Under the pieces are notes generated by a model. It was not told the DNA's origin. It saw nothing but the letters and a program-made list of their open reading frames with translations, and ran no database searches. A DNA stretch of 21,814 nucleotides from an uncultured Desulfobacterales bacterium (lineage in GTDB: Bacteria; Desulfobacterota; Desulfobacteria; Desulfobacterales; JAFDCJ01). The first letter of the stretch is position 1; each line of letters begins with the position of its first letter. This document shows, one piece after another, positions 1 to 7,604 of the stretch. A program made the translations under genes and the position numbers. The DNA is taken from positions 1-21,814 of the forward strand of contig CALZJV010000132.1 of the NCBI GenBank assembly GCA_945787595.1, read 5' to 3'.

Positions 1-1
1 A

Positions 2-244
2 TTGCCGTCGCGGGAAAGTCAGGTCATGACAATCCTGGCAGAACATGGACCCATCAGAACCTTTACGGCAAAACTGATCCAGCCCTATGAAATGGGGACG
101 CCGGCGCTTCACAAAGCCTTATCCAATCTTATGTTAAAAGACTTAGTTTTTAAGGGAAAAGATAAAAATTATTTTATTCTTGATCCCTTTTTAACGGAAT
201 GGATTCGGATGGTCTCGAAAGACGAGGGACAATTTTCATCTTGA
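2..244 (+). CDS. C-terminal end of a probable AAA-family ATPase (winged-helix tail), partial
   Basis: An open frame enters from the left edge and ends in TGA at 242-244. The 80 visible residues look like the C-terminal winged-helix region of prokaryotic ATPase_2/DUF234-type proteins: a helical part (SQVMTILAEHGP), a helix-turn-helix-like stretch (MGTPALHKALSNLMLKDLV), then a beta-wing ending in YFILDPFLTEWIR, where a DPF..W motif near the end is typical of that family. The nucleotide-binding domain would lie outside the window, so no Walker motifs can be checked. The TTG at position 2 is probably an internal codon rather than the start. It is the only plus-strand gene in the left 14 kb and converges on the arylsulfatase, so it is unlikely to belong to the hydrolase cluster. 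The family call is from pattern memory. Confidence 0.5.
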   Translation: MPSRESQVMTILAEHGPIRTFTAKLIQPYEMGTPALHKALSNLMLKDLVFKGKDKNYFILDPFLTEWIRMVSKDEGQFSS

Positions 245-311
245 CGAAGAAAGCGATCCGATTAGCTGTTTAAGATCATTTCCTCGCTAAATTAACGCCA
301 GCTACAGGACC

Positions 312-1937
312 CTACTTGGTCGCCGAAGTAGCCCAGGTTATCCTATCCATCAGCTTTCCAAGACTCAGGCTCGAACCCCTGGCTGGCGGAAATTCTTTCA
401 AGGTCGCCAGATGCTTTCCAACAGCCACTTGCGCAGGCACCATCATGTACATCCGGTCCGCCCACCATTTCGTGTACATATCAGATTGACTATCGAAGCG
501 CTCGTAGGGATCACGACGCAGATTGGTGATCAGCGGCCAGCTCGGGGTTTTGTGCCAGGCCGTAGGCAGATTACCCCACATCTCCGTAAATGTGATCTTC
601 CATTCGCCGAGCCGAATAGCATTCAGGTCGCCGTCACCACTGAAGTAAAAGAACTCTTTGCGTGCGCCCGGGCCCTTGCCCGTCAGCAGGTCCATCTGGT
701 TATACCCATCAAGATGCGCTTTGAAGGTCTTGCCGTCAGCTTTGACGCCGCCTTTCTTCAGCTTCGCCTGGATGCCGGTATCTTTGCCACCATTCGCGGC
801 GGCCAACAGTGTCGGCATCCAGTCCTGGTGCGCGAACATGTCATTGATGATCGTGCCGGGCTTGATCTTGCCAGGCCAGCGCACGAGTTGAGGTACGCGG
901 AAGCCCCCTTCGTTGGTCAGGCCTTTCTCGCCCTTGAAGGGGTGATTGCCGCCCTGCGGCCAGGTGAAGATCTCGGCGCCGTTGTCCGTAGACCAGATCA
1001 CAATCGTGTTGTCGGCGACTTTCAGTTTATCGAGCTTGTCAAGCAACGCACCCGTCACATCGTCTAACTCGGCCATGCCGTCGGCGTAGATGCCATTCCC
1101 GGTTTTGTTTTTGTACTTCTCACTCAGGTGGATCCATACATGGTTACGCGTGGACACATGCCATATGAAGAACGGTTCATCCTCCTTGGAAGCCTTGTTC
1201 TTCTTGACCGCCCGCTCCATGAAATCGAGCGATCGCTTAAGCAGGTCTTCCTCAACGGTTTCCATGCGCTTTTTGGTCAGTGGACCCGTATCCTTGCACT
1301 TCTGCTTGCCGACAACGCCCCAGCGGGGTTCGTCTGTATTGTCGACCGTGTCGGTCGCCACGCAGTCCATGACACCGCGCGGACCAAATTTCTTCCTGAA
1401 CGCAGGGTCCTTCGGGTAGTCCGCATTCTCCGGCTCTTCTTCGGCATTCAGGTGGTACAGGTTGCCGTAGAATTCGTCCATACCGTGTACCGTCGGCAGG
1501 TATTCGTTGCGATCACCCAGATGGTTCTTGCCAAACTGGCCGGTGATATAGCCGTAGGGCTTCAGCAGCTCGACGATGGTGGGATCGATCTTTCGAACAC
1601 CATGCTTCGCGCCGGGCATGCCGATGGTCAGCAGCCCCGTGCGGAAAGGGTTCTGTCCCAGCATGAACGCCGCGCGCCCCGCCGTGCAGGATGCCTGGGC
1701 ATAGGCGTCGGTGAACATTGCACCTTCTTTGGCAATGCGATCGATATTCGGTGTGCTGCCTCCCATCAAGCCCCGGTGATAGGCGCTGATGTTGTCCTGC
1801 CCGATATCATCGCCCCAGATCACCAGGATGTTCGGTTTCTTGTTCTGCGCGTAGGCTGCGCCGGCGGACAAACAAAGCCCGAACAGCAGTGCTACGATCA
1901 CAAGCGGTGTGGTGGTTCTTTTCATGAACTTTTTCAT
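312..1937 (-). CDS. Periplasmic arylsulfatase (type I, formylglycine-dependent, CxAxR variant)
   Basis: This 541-residue protein has a Sec signal peptide with probable cleavage after AYA (residue 30). It is a type I sulfatase: metal-binding aspartates in GDDIG (D43, D44), the modification motif CTAGR with C84 as the formylglycine precursor and R88, then GKNHLGD (K137, H139), the usual position of the GKxHxG active-site motif, and a later STDNGAE metal-ligand motif. The motif has Ala where most sulfatases have Pro (CxPxR); CxAxR is a known variant. Known sulfatases hydrolyse sulfate esters, here presumably in the periplasm. Activity needs a formylglycine-generating enzyme or anaerobic sulfatase maturase, and none is in the window. 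An AAAGGAG ribosome site precedes the ATG. It follows the DUF3604/DUF1254 block on the same strand, but after a 586-bp repeat-rich gap, so cotranscription is uncertain. The substrate is unknown. Confidence 0.92.
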   Translation of the reverse strand: MKKFMKRTTTPLVIVALLFGLCLSAGAAYAQNKKPNILVIWGDDIGQDNISAYHRGLMGGSTPNIDRIAKEGAMFTDAYAQASCTAGRAAFMLGQNPFRTGLLTIGMPGAKHGVRKIDPTIVELLKPYGYITGQFGKNHLGDRNEYLPTVHGMDEFYGNLYHLNAEEEPENADYPKDPAFRKKFGPRGVMDCVATDTVDNTDEPRWGVVGKQKCKDTGPLTKKRMETVEEDLLKRSLDFMERAVKKNKASKEDEPFFIWHVSTRNHVWIHLSEKYKNKTGNGIYADGMAELDDVTGALLDKLDKLKVADNTIVIWSTDNGAEIFTWPQGGNHPFKGEKGLTNEGGFRVPQLVRWPGKIKPGTIINDMFAHQDWMPTLLAAANGGKDTGIQAKLKKGGVKADGKTFKAHLDGYNQMDLLTGKGPGARKEFFYFSGDGDLNAIRLGEWKITFTEMWGNLPTAWHKTPSWPLITNLRRDPYERFDSQSDMYTKWWADRMYMMVPAQVAVGKHLATLKEFPPARGSSLSLGKLMDRITWATSATK

Positions 1938-2004
1938 AATGGTCTCCTTTCTCTTGTTGGTTTCTTATCCTCAACCCATTTGAGGATATCGTGTTGGTTT
2001 AGAG
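1938..2004. promoter_or_regulatory. 5' leader of the arylsulfatase
   Basis: This short stretch lies between the arylsulfatase ATG and the pseudogene stop at 2005. On the minus strand it carries a strong purine-rich ribosome site (AGAAAGGAGACC) just before the ATG. I could not pick out convincing -35 and -10 boxes, so the promoter may lie further upstream in the repeat-rich gap or transcription may come from the cassette. Confidence 0.4.
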
Positions 2005-2109
2005 TTAATTCGCCTTCACAACGCCGGGAATCTCGTACTGACCGTTCAGAATTGCGATCTTTGCCCAGCCGTTCAGCCAGCCGATGTACTCGTATGAAAC
2101 TTCATTCAT
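2005..2109 (-). pseudogene. Remnant C-terminus of a third DUF1254/DUF1214 protein
   Basis: The minus strand encodes 34 residues and a TAA, ending ILNGQYEIPGVVKAN. The last 14 residues (LNGQYEIPGVVKAN) are identical to the end of the intact DUF1254 protein at 4528-5964, and the DNA is nearly identical over the same stretch. Upstream in frame there is a TAA immediately before the ATG at 2107-2109, and then unrelated repeat DNA begins, so the rest of the gene is gone. It lies between the arylsulfatase and the inverted-repeat arm at 2208. The simplest reading is that a DUF1254 gene once stood directly upstream of the sulfatase and was lost by deletion or rearrangement. It is unlikely to be a functional peptide. 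Confidence 0.8.
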
Positions 2110-2112
2110 TTA

Positions 2113-2168
2113 GACAGGATTTACAGGATTATCAGGATTTTTTTGGTTCAGTATGGCTATATCCTGTC
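2113..2168. repeat. Intergenic CAGGATT-type repeat with inverted ends
   Basis: The stretch begins GACAGGAT and ends ATCCTGTC, an 8-bp perfect inverted pair about 40 bp apart. Inside are further imperfect copies of CAGGATTTA and CAGGATTAT. A shorter relative (GACAGGATTAAC) lies at 9662-9673. Such strings are common intergenic repeats in environmental Proteobacteria and Desulfobacterota as far as I recall. No coding function is seen. Confidence 0.6.
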
Positions 2169-2207
2169 CATCTTGCCTACCGGGGCGAAGCTTTTTAGCG
2201 AAGTCTG

Positions 2208-2296
2208 GTTGATCCTGCCAGAAAATAGAAAGTTCATGCCGTTAAGTTTTTTATTCGATCAAACTGGCCGCTTTTCAGGCCAGAGGCGGCGCTGAA
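2208..2296 (+). repeat. Left arm of an 89-bp inverted repeat bracketing the DUF3604/DUF1254 block
   Basis: This 89-bp segment aligns without gaps to the reverse complement of 9585-9673. By eye 75 of 89 positions match, and a 56-bp core has only 4 differences. The core contains a small palindrome (CTGGCC, 8-nt loop, GGCCAG) at the 3' side. The two arms face each other around the four-gene cassette and exclude the arylsulfatase and the DUF1254 remnant. It could be a small non-autonomous element or a recombination scar. No transposase is associated with this arm. Confidence 0.75.
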
Positions 2297-2378
2297 CTCT
2301 GACTTCTGCCATCAGTCAACTATCTTCTGTCAACTGACCTCTGACATCTGCCTTATATTGCCTGACACCCGACACCTC
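2295..2378. repeat. Degenerate TGAC-TCTG short-motif repeat tract
   Basis: The tract is built from variants of CTGACTTCTGCC, CAACTATCTTCTGTCAACTGACC and CTGACATCTGCC. A related tract occurs at 13790-13936 (CTCTGTCATCTGACTTCTG). I see no open frame or hairpin in it that would explain a function. It looks like low-complexity intergenic repeat DNA. Confidence 0.55.
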
Positions 2379-2430
2379 ATCCTTTTTTAAATGTGACATA
2401 GTAGAATTAAATCAACTTTACTTCAGATTC

Positions 2431-2457
2431 GACGGGTGCGGCTTCCAAGCGCCCGTC
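2431..2457 (-). terminator. Hairpin downstream of the proximal DUF3604 gene, possible terminator
   Basis: GACGGGTGC at 2431-2439 pairs with GCGCCCGTC at 2449-2457 with one mismatch, and an inner GCTT/AAGC closes on two bases. It lies about 67 bp after the stop of the DUF3604 gene read on the minus strand. No clear T-run follows, so a standard intrinsic terminator is only one possibility. Confidence 0.35.
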
Positions 2458-2523
2458 GCTGCTGTTATATGTGCCCGAGCCAGACCCCTAAGGGCCTGAT
2501 CCGTTTCAAAGCCGTCTTTACAC

Positions 2524-4449
2524 CTATTTAACGGCCCCGTGCCCAGTGGCCCCGTGCACGTACGACATGGCCTTCGGATCGGGCGTGTACCAGATCGGCG
2601 AGGACCAGGCGCGCTCCTGGATCGTGGCCGGGTAACCGGCCGGAGGATCGATCCCGAGCGTCTTGGCGTCATAGGTCGACCAGCGCGGCGTCGGGATCTC
2701 CAGCACACGGACGTAGTAGACCGCGTGATGCGTTGGATCGAAGTCCGGGTCCGTCCATACGGCGCTCAGCTGGCTGTCACCGATGGTGTTCTTGTAAGTC
2801 GCCTGCTTGATGTCAACCGTGTTGCCCACCGGCGGCAGTTTGCCCGTCTTGGGATCCGGCTTGCGGCCATCCGACCAGGCGACATCGTAGACTTTTTCAT
2901 GGCCGTGACTTTTCTCGCGCCAGCCCTTGACGATCTGCACCCGGTCCAGGTTGCCGCTCTCGGGATCCTTCAACGCCCATACGGCGAACGACGGTGCCTT
3001 GGCGAGGTCCTTGCCCTTGCGTGGGGGCAGATCGCCGCCCATGGGCACACCACCGGCATAGGCCTTCTTAACGAAGTCCTTTTGCTTGGCGAGATCGCCT
3101 GGGTAATCCCAGCCGCCGAAGAACCTCAAACGGATGAACGTGCCGGACGTGCCGTAGGTTTCCTTGCGCTTGATGGCGTCGAAGATCTCCTCACGCGTAT
3201 TTTCCGGCGCCCACACGGCGGTGGTGCCTGCCGAGGCCAGATCCAGCGCCGGTGCGCCGGTGCTGACGGCTCCTCCCGAAAGGCGAACCTTGGGGGTATC
3301 GTCGGATATGCCGTGCGGGCCGGTGAAGTTGAACTCCTCATTGATGGAGAACGCCGAGTGCGAATCTGCGCCCGCGACGATGCCGAACTTGAACGGGTTG
3401 ACGCCAAGCTCTTCCTGGTATTTAAGACCATTGATCAGGGCCTGACGAATAAAGCCGTAGTCGACTCTGCTGATTGCGGCCGGATTCGTACCGATCAGGC
3501 CCTTGTACTCCAATTCGAAGTCGGCAAATTCGTCATTGGGCGACAGCGCCGGATGGGTATCGGATGAGCTCTTGACCTGGTGGATTTCGGTCGCGGGTTC
3601 ATTCTGGATACGCCTCTGCGCGTATCGCTTGCTGATGGGGGCGCCTTCCGAATCGAAGGGTGCATACATCAGGCTGTTGCTGATGTTACCGTTGTGGGGG
3701 ATGGCAAAGCACTCGTGACCTGCGTTGCGCTGAGTCTGCAGGTAGGTCCACAGATCCTCGGGATGATCGGAGTCGAATGATGAGAAGACCATATCGGGAC
3801 CCTTGTCATCACGGAAGAACACATTGCGGTGCAGGTTCTGGTTGTTCGGCATCGAGGTCCACTCGAAGGCGATCAGGGTCGTGAATTTGCCGGGTTCGTA
3901 GGCGTCATTGATCATCTTTTTTTGTTTTTCCCAAACTGAGCGTAGAAGCTTCCGGTTGTTGAAGGGTGCATAAGGCACATTGGTGGCGACCGATTTGGCG
4001 ATTGTCTTGAAAGCCTCATCAATTTTGTCCTTATCGTTGCTCTTGAAGGCCTGGACGATCGGATCATTGGCGATCGGAGAGTCCTTATCGCCGAGTGTCG
4101 TAAAGATGCCCATGTACTCGGAGTGGTCCGTCACCGCGGTCCAATCATAGGGGGTTCTGCGCTTGAGCGTCTCGCCGGTCAAATATTTCTTCACCGGCTT
4201 GCCCTTGTTGTAGTTGAAGGCATCCACAGGCCCGTTCTTGCGGTTGCCCATGATGAAGGCATCGAGCGAGATGGTCGTGTGCAGATGCTCCTCACCGAAA
4301 TAGACATTTTTCAGCGGGTTGGGCTTGCCGGAACTGCGGCCCGGCTCACCGGCCGAATCCTGAGTCCAGGCCATTGACACGACCAGCATTGAACTCAGCA
4401 AAAATAACGCGAGACTCCCGGCCGCTATTATGGTTTTTGTTCCTTTCAT
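2524..4449 (-). CDS. Exported DUF3604 protein (PHP-like metal hydrolase), copy A
   Basis: This 641-residue protein has a Sec signal peptide ending near AWTQ (about residue 30). DUF3604 proteins resemble PHP-domain metal-dependent hydrolases. Visible metal-ligand-like motifs are EEHLH (H55, H57), TDHSEY (D108, H109), AFEWTS (E196), NLHRNV (H207), IPHNGN (H252) and AGADSHS (D362, H364), in the order expected for a PHP-like site. The C-terminal third (ending in QERAWSSPIWYTP) is beta-rich and shared with copy B at 7605-9545. The start is supported by GAAAGGAGC before the ATG. It lies 78 bp downstream of a DUF1254 gene, so an operon is likely. The leader and signal-peptide DNA closely resemble copy B, including ACCATAATAGCGGCC, which indicates a duplication. 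The family is sure and the metal-hydrolase fold fits, but the substrate is unknown. Antisense frames here are shadows. Confidence 0.88.
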   Translation of the reverse strand: MKGTKTIIAAGSLALFLLSSMLVVSMAWTQDSAGEPGRSSGKPNPLKNVYFGEEHLHTTISLDAFIMGNRKNGPVDAFNYNKGKPVKKYLTGETLKRRTPYDWTAVTDHSEYMGIFTTLGDKDSPIANDPIVQAFKSNDKDKIDEAFKTIAKSVATNVPYAPFNNRKLLRSVWEKQKKMINDAYEPGKFTTLIAFEWTSMPNNQNLHRNVFFRDDKGPDMVFSSFDSDHPEDLWTYLQTQRNAGHECFAIPHNGNISNSLMYAPFDSEGAPISKRYAQRRIQNEPATEIHQVKSSSDTHPALSPNDEFADFELEYKGLIGTNPAAISRVDYGFIRQALINGLKYQEELGVNPFKFGIVAGADSHSAFSINEEFNFTGPHGISDDTPKVRLSGGAVSTGAPALDLASAGTTAVWAPENTREEIFDAIKRKETYGTSGTFIRLRFFGGWDYPGDLAKQKDFVKKAYAGGVPMGGDLPPRKGKDLAKAPSFAVWALKDPESGNLDRVQIVKGWREKSHGHEKVYDVAWSDGRKPDPKTGKLPPVGNTVDIKQATYKNTIGDSQLSAVWTDPDFDPTHHAVYYVRVLEIPTPRWSTYDAKTLGIDPPAGYPATIQERAWSSPIWYTPDPKAMSYVHGATGHGAVK

Positions 4450-4527
4450 GGTTTTTGCTCCTTTCTTTGGTTTTTGTCTTCACTGTTTTTCTCCTCATGC
4501 CTTTAGCATTCAGCCCTTATCCGAATG

Positions 4528-5964
4528 TCAATTGGCCTTCACAACCCCGGGAATCTCGTACTGCCCGTTCAGGACTTCAATCTTCGGCAGGTACATGCGC
4601 ATCAGCATGTAGAACGGTTCCTTCGGTGCCGGCAGCCAGTTCGATTCCTTGTCTTTGCCCGGCGAGTCAGCCTGGATGTAAAGCGTCGTCGAGCCGTCTG
4701 CATCAGCCTTGAGCTTGTCGGCGCTGCCAATCTTGTAACGGTTGAGCGAGTTTTCGACCATGAGCCGCTTTTTTGCGTCGTATAGGGTCACAGACCAGAA
4801 GGCGCCAGCCGGCGGCGTTTTTCCTTTCGGGAATTTGATGGTGTATTTCCCGGTGGAGCCATCCAATACCTTGCCGTCGGTATCTTTGAATACGCCAGGG
4901 TAATAGGCCTCGATCGGTGTATTGACAAACATGGCTTGGTATCCGATGGCCGCGCGGAACAGGTAGCTGGTGCCAAAATACTCATCCAGCACCGGAGAGA
5001 GCTGCCAACCGTTCACATTTTTCCCCATGCCGGCCGACTTGGCAGCGAGCATGCTCTCACCGTCCTTGACAGCTTGCGCCAACAATTTCTTTTCTCCATC
5101 GCTTAGAGCGGACGGATCGAAGCCATGATCAACCGACAACCCGATATCCTTGAACAGACCGAGAATTCCGGCATCTGCTGCCGGTGCACCATTCATCGCA
5201 AGCGTGTCGCCAAGCTGCTCGAAGAACGCCAAATCACCGGTGTATTTTTTGGCCGGGACCACCTTCACCTTTGGTGGGGTGTAGGGCTTCCCGTAGCTGC
5301 TGAGCGGTGTCATCGTCACTTTTTTCTGTATGGCATTGACGGCGGCGACATCCTTCTCTGATGCAACAAACCAGCGGCCGATAATGAAGCCGGTCGGCGT
5401 AGGGCAATCAACCCGGGTCACCTTCGCTGGCAGTTTGCCGGTCCATCCCGGCGCTACGAGCGCATAGGCCTGCTCTTGAGAGCCCATCGTCCGTGTACTG
5501 GCATAGTGGAAATTGTTCGTGAAAGCATCGATGAACTGGTAGGTGTAATAACGCCCATTGGCGTCTGGTATATGCAGGACATATGGTTCCTTCGAGGAAT
5601 CGAACCAGGTCACCGAGTACTGGGTGTCACTGTTTCCCGACTGTACCGCCGAGAATTTCGGCCCAAGCATTCCCCAGGCGTTAGCGACCTGATTCACTGG
5701 CGCAAAGAGCAAGCCGGACTTATTGAATTGTTCCGGAGTGACCGGTACGTCGCCACCTTTGGTCATCGCGTCCCGACTTTTCTGCATGACGACCATCGGG
5801 TAGCCCCAGATGTAGGCCTGAACCCCTATGGCGTATGCCTGTTTCGCCTTTGCTTCGTCGGGCGTCAGGGCGGGTTTGTCTTTTTGGGCCGCAGTCGCTA
5901 CACCGATCCCAAATATCAGTGTTACGAGACAAAACCATGTCGTAACTTTCTTAATTGATTTCAT
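4528..5964 (-). CDS. Exported DUF1254/DUF1214 two-domain protein, copy A
   Basis: This 478-residue protein has a Sec signal peptide with probable cleavage at ATAA/QKD (about residue 26). The N-terminal DUF1254 part starts at AYIWGYPMVVM and continues through the FDSSKEPYVLHIPD region. The C-terminal DUF1214 part is recognisable from GAFWSVTLYDAKKRLMVENS through NWLPAPKEPFYMLMRMY. DUF1254 and DUF1214 occur together in many proteobacterial proteins. I know of no firmly established reaction, so none is assigned. AAAGGAGG precedes the ATG. It is followed by DUF3604 copy A and preceded by a second, divergent DUF1254 gene 39 bp upstream, so the genes are very likely cotranscribed. Its C-terminal end is repeated as a remnant at 2005-2109, showing that this subfamily was present in at least one more copy. 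Confidence 0.88.
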   Translation of the reverse strand: MKSIKKVTTWFCLVTLIFGIGVATAAQKDKPALTPDEAKAKQAYAIGVQAYIWGYPMVVMQKSRDAMTKGGDVPVTPEQFNKSGLLFAPVNQVANAWGMLGPKFSAVQSGNSDTQYSVTWFDSSKEPYVLHIPDANGRYYTYQFIDAFTNNFHYASTRTMGSQEQAYALVAPGWTGKLPAKVTRVDCPTPTGFIIGRWFVASEKDVAAVNAIQKKVTMTPLSSYGKPYTPPKVKVVPAKKYTGDLAFFEQLGDTLAMNGAPAADAGILGLFKDIGLSVDHGFDPSALSDGEKKLLAQAVKDGESMLAAKSAGMGKNVNGWQLSPVLDEYFGTSYLFRAAIGYQAMFVNTPIEAYYPGVFKDTDGKVLDGSTGKYTIKFPKGKTPPAGAFWSVTLYDAKKRLMVENSLNRYKIGSADKLKADADGSTTLYIQADSPGKDKESNWLPAPKEPFYMLMRMYLPKIEVLNGQYEIPGVVKAN

Positions 5965-6003
5965 TTTGGAGCCTCCTTTTTCAAGCCTCTTGAATCAAAA
6001 CCT

Positions 6004-7494
6004 TTACTTCACCTTGACAATCTCTTCCGGCTTCCACGTTTGGTCGAAGAACTCGATGCCCGTGCCGTAAAGACGAACAACCGTCATGAAATCTCGCCCC
6101 TTAATGGTCTGAATCCAGTTTGTATCAGCAACACCCTTAGGCTTGGTTGGCCCGAAGTAGATGTCCACCGAACCGTCGTCATTCTTGACGACGCTTTCGT
6201 TCAGCGAGTTCTTTGATGGAAAAGGTTGGGATGTCTCGGGCATGGTGCCGTCCGTGACGTTGTACGCGGTGACCGCCCAAAACGCCTTGGCCGGGATGCC
6301 GGCAGGCAGGTGCATTTTGTAGAAGTTGCTGCCATGTAGATACTCGCCATCCGCGTCCACGACGAACAACGGATACTTGGACCCAGCATTAATTGTACGC
6401 ATCACCATCGCAGGGGCCGATGAATATGCATACTGGAAGAACGTGGCACGCTGATCGACGTCGAGATAGGTTTCCTGCGCCCATTCGGCGGTCCCCCCGG
6501 CCCAGGCGCGGCGATGGTTCCGGTCTTTATAGTAGAGATCACGCCCATCGGCGCGCGGAACCATCCGCATGGCCAGAATCATCCGAGGAGCTACGTCGAC
6601 GGCTTTTGTTAGCATTTTTTTCTGGTCTGCCGTGGGTTTGAATGGTTGACCTTTGACGATGCCGATTGAAGCCAATACCCCGCGAAGTTCCGGCGTGATC
6701 GCTTCGACTGGCTCATAATCGACGAAAGCCTTGAGTTTTTCCCAGAAGGTGAAATCGGTCGGATACATCATGTTGACGCGCTTGCCCGAACCGTTGGGGA
6801 ACTGCATGGGCTTGATGTTCTTCTCTTCCGCCCACAGCGGATAGACGCGGGTTCGTTCGGCCGTGGCCACTGCAGGTGCTGGGTCGGGAGCGTTTTTGCC
6901 TTTGGCCATGACCGTGCGAAAGAACAGGAAAACATTGTAGGTGGACGAGGTGAACGTGAAATAACCGCGTGGCACATGGCCCTGGTAGCCAGGCGGCAGA
7001 AGCAGGTAGAGCCCACCGCGCGCCCGGTCAGGTCCGATAAGCCCCACATCGGTGATGGTGCGCTGGAAGAAATCGGTTAACATCCCGATGACATTGGCCG
7101 GAGCAGCCACAACCAGTGGCCCCGTCTCCTTGAGATCCAGATAGCTCATGGAATAAATCACGTCAGCGTTGGGTGTTGGAACCCATGTCTGCGCACCCAT
7201 CCGGTCTTTCCAGATCGGCAGCACGTTGTAACCGGCCCCGAACACGGCTTCAGACCCGTCGCGCATGCCGATCGTATTAAGTGCCGGCAACATCATCATG
7301 TAGGCATGAATCGCGCGTTGATAAAACAGTTCATCGCGCAGCTTCTGCCCCTCTTCCTGACTGGGCCAGTTGCCGTTGTAAAGCTGCCTTACCAGCGGCG
7401 GTGCTTTCTCCTTAGCTGCCTGCGCCTGTACGCCAGTCAGCATGACGAGCGTACATATCAAGATAACTACGACTCTCAGTGCTGCACTCCTCAT
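6004..7494 (-). CDS. Exported DUF1254/DUF1214 two-domain protein, copy B
   Basis: This 496-residue protein starts at the ATG at 7492-7494. The frame is open for 28 more codons upstream, but GAAAGGAG lies just before this ATG and the signal peptide begins here (hydrophobic core VVVILICTLVML, cleavage near AQA). The DUF1254 region includes AIHAYMMMLPALNT, WVPTPNADVIYSMSYLDL and a DFFQRTITDVG stretch. The DUF1214 region includes AFWAVTAYNV, SLNESVVKNDDGSVDIYFGP and NWIQTIKGRDFMTVVRLYG. It is clearly divergent from copy A, so the two may have different substrates or form a heteromeric pair. It sits between DUF3604 copy B (upstream) and DUF1254 copy A (39 bp downstream). The function is unknown, but export to the periplasm is well supported. 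Confidence 0.88.
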   Translation of the reverse strand: MRSAALRVVVILICTLVMLTGVQAQAAKEKAPPLVRQLYNGNWPSQEEGQKLRDELFYQRAIHAYMMMLPALNTIGMRDGSEAVFGAGYNVLPIWKDRMGAQTWVPTPNADVIYSMSYLDLKETGPLVVAAPANVIGMLTDFFQRTITDVGLIGPDRARGGLYLLLPPGYQGHVPRGYFTFTSSTYNVFLFFRTVMAKGKNAPDPAPAVATAERTRVYPLWAEEKNIKPMQFPNGSGKRVNMMYPTDFTFWEKLKAFVDYEPVEAITPELRGVLASIGIVKGQPFKPTADQKKMLTKAVDVAPRMILAMRMVPRADGRDLYYKDRNHRRAWAGGTAEWAQETYLDVDQRATFFQYAYSSAPAMVMRTINAGSKYPLFVVDADGEYLHGSNFYKMHLPAGIPAKAFWAVTAYNVTDGTMPETSQPFPSKNSLNESVVKNDDGSVDIYFGPTKPKGVADTNWIQTIKGRDFMTVVRLYGTGIEFFDQTWKPEEIVKVK

Positions 7495-7604
7495 GGTTTT
7501 TCTCCTTTCATAGTTATGCTCCCGGTCTTTTAGCAAGAGACATTGAGTGACCGGGAGACATTTGGAGGCGTCAGCCATTGTTTTCTGCAGGTTCCCGCGC
7601 CAAA

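Noticed and set aside
1128..2198. Long plus-strand open frame (356 codons) opposite the arylsulfatase
   Set aside because: It is antisense to a clear sulfatase, has no recognisable domain and runs into intergenic repeats. It is a high-GC shadow frame.
2539..3567. Plus-strand open frame of 342 codons opposite DUF3604 copy A
   Set aside because: Arg/Gly-rich composition, no ribosome site or domain, fully covered by the well-supported minus-strand gene.
7495..7578. Longer start of DUF1254 copy B at 7578
   Set aside because: The extension is polar, lies before a strong ribosome site and would bury the signal peptide.
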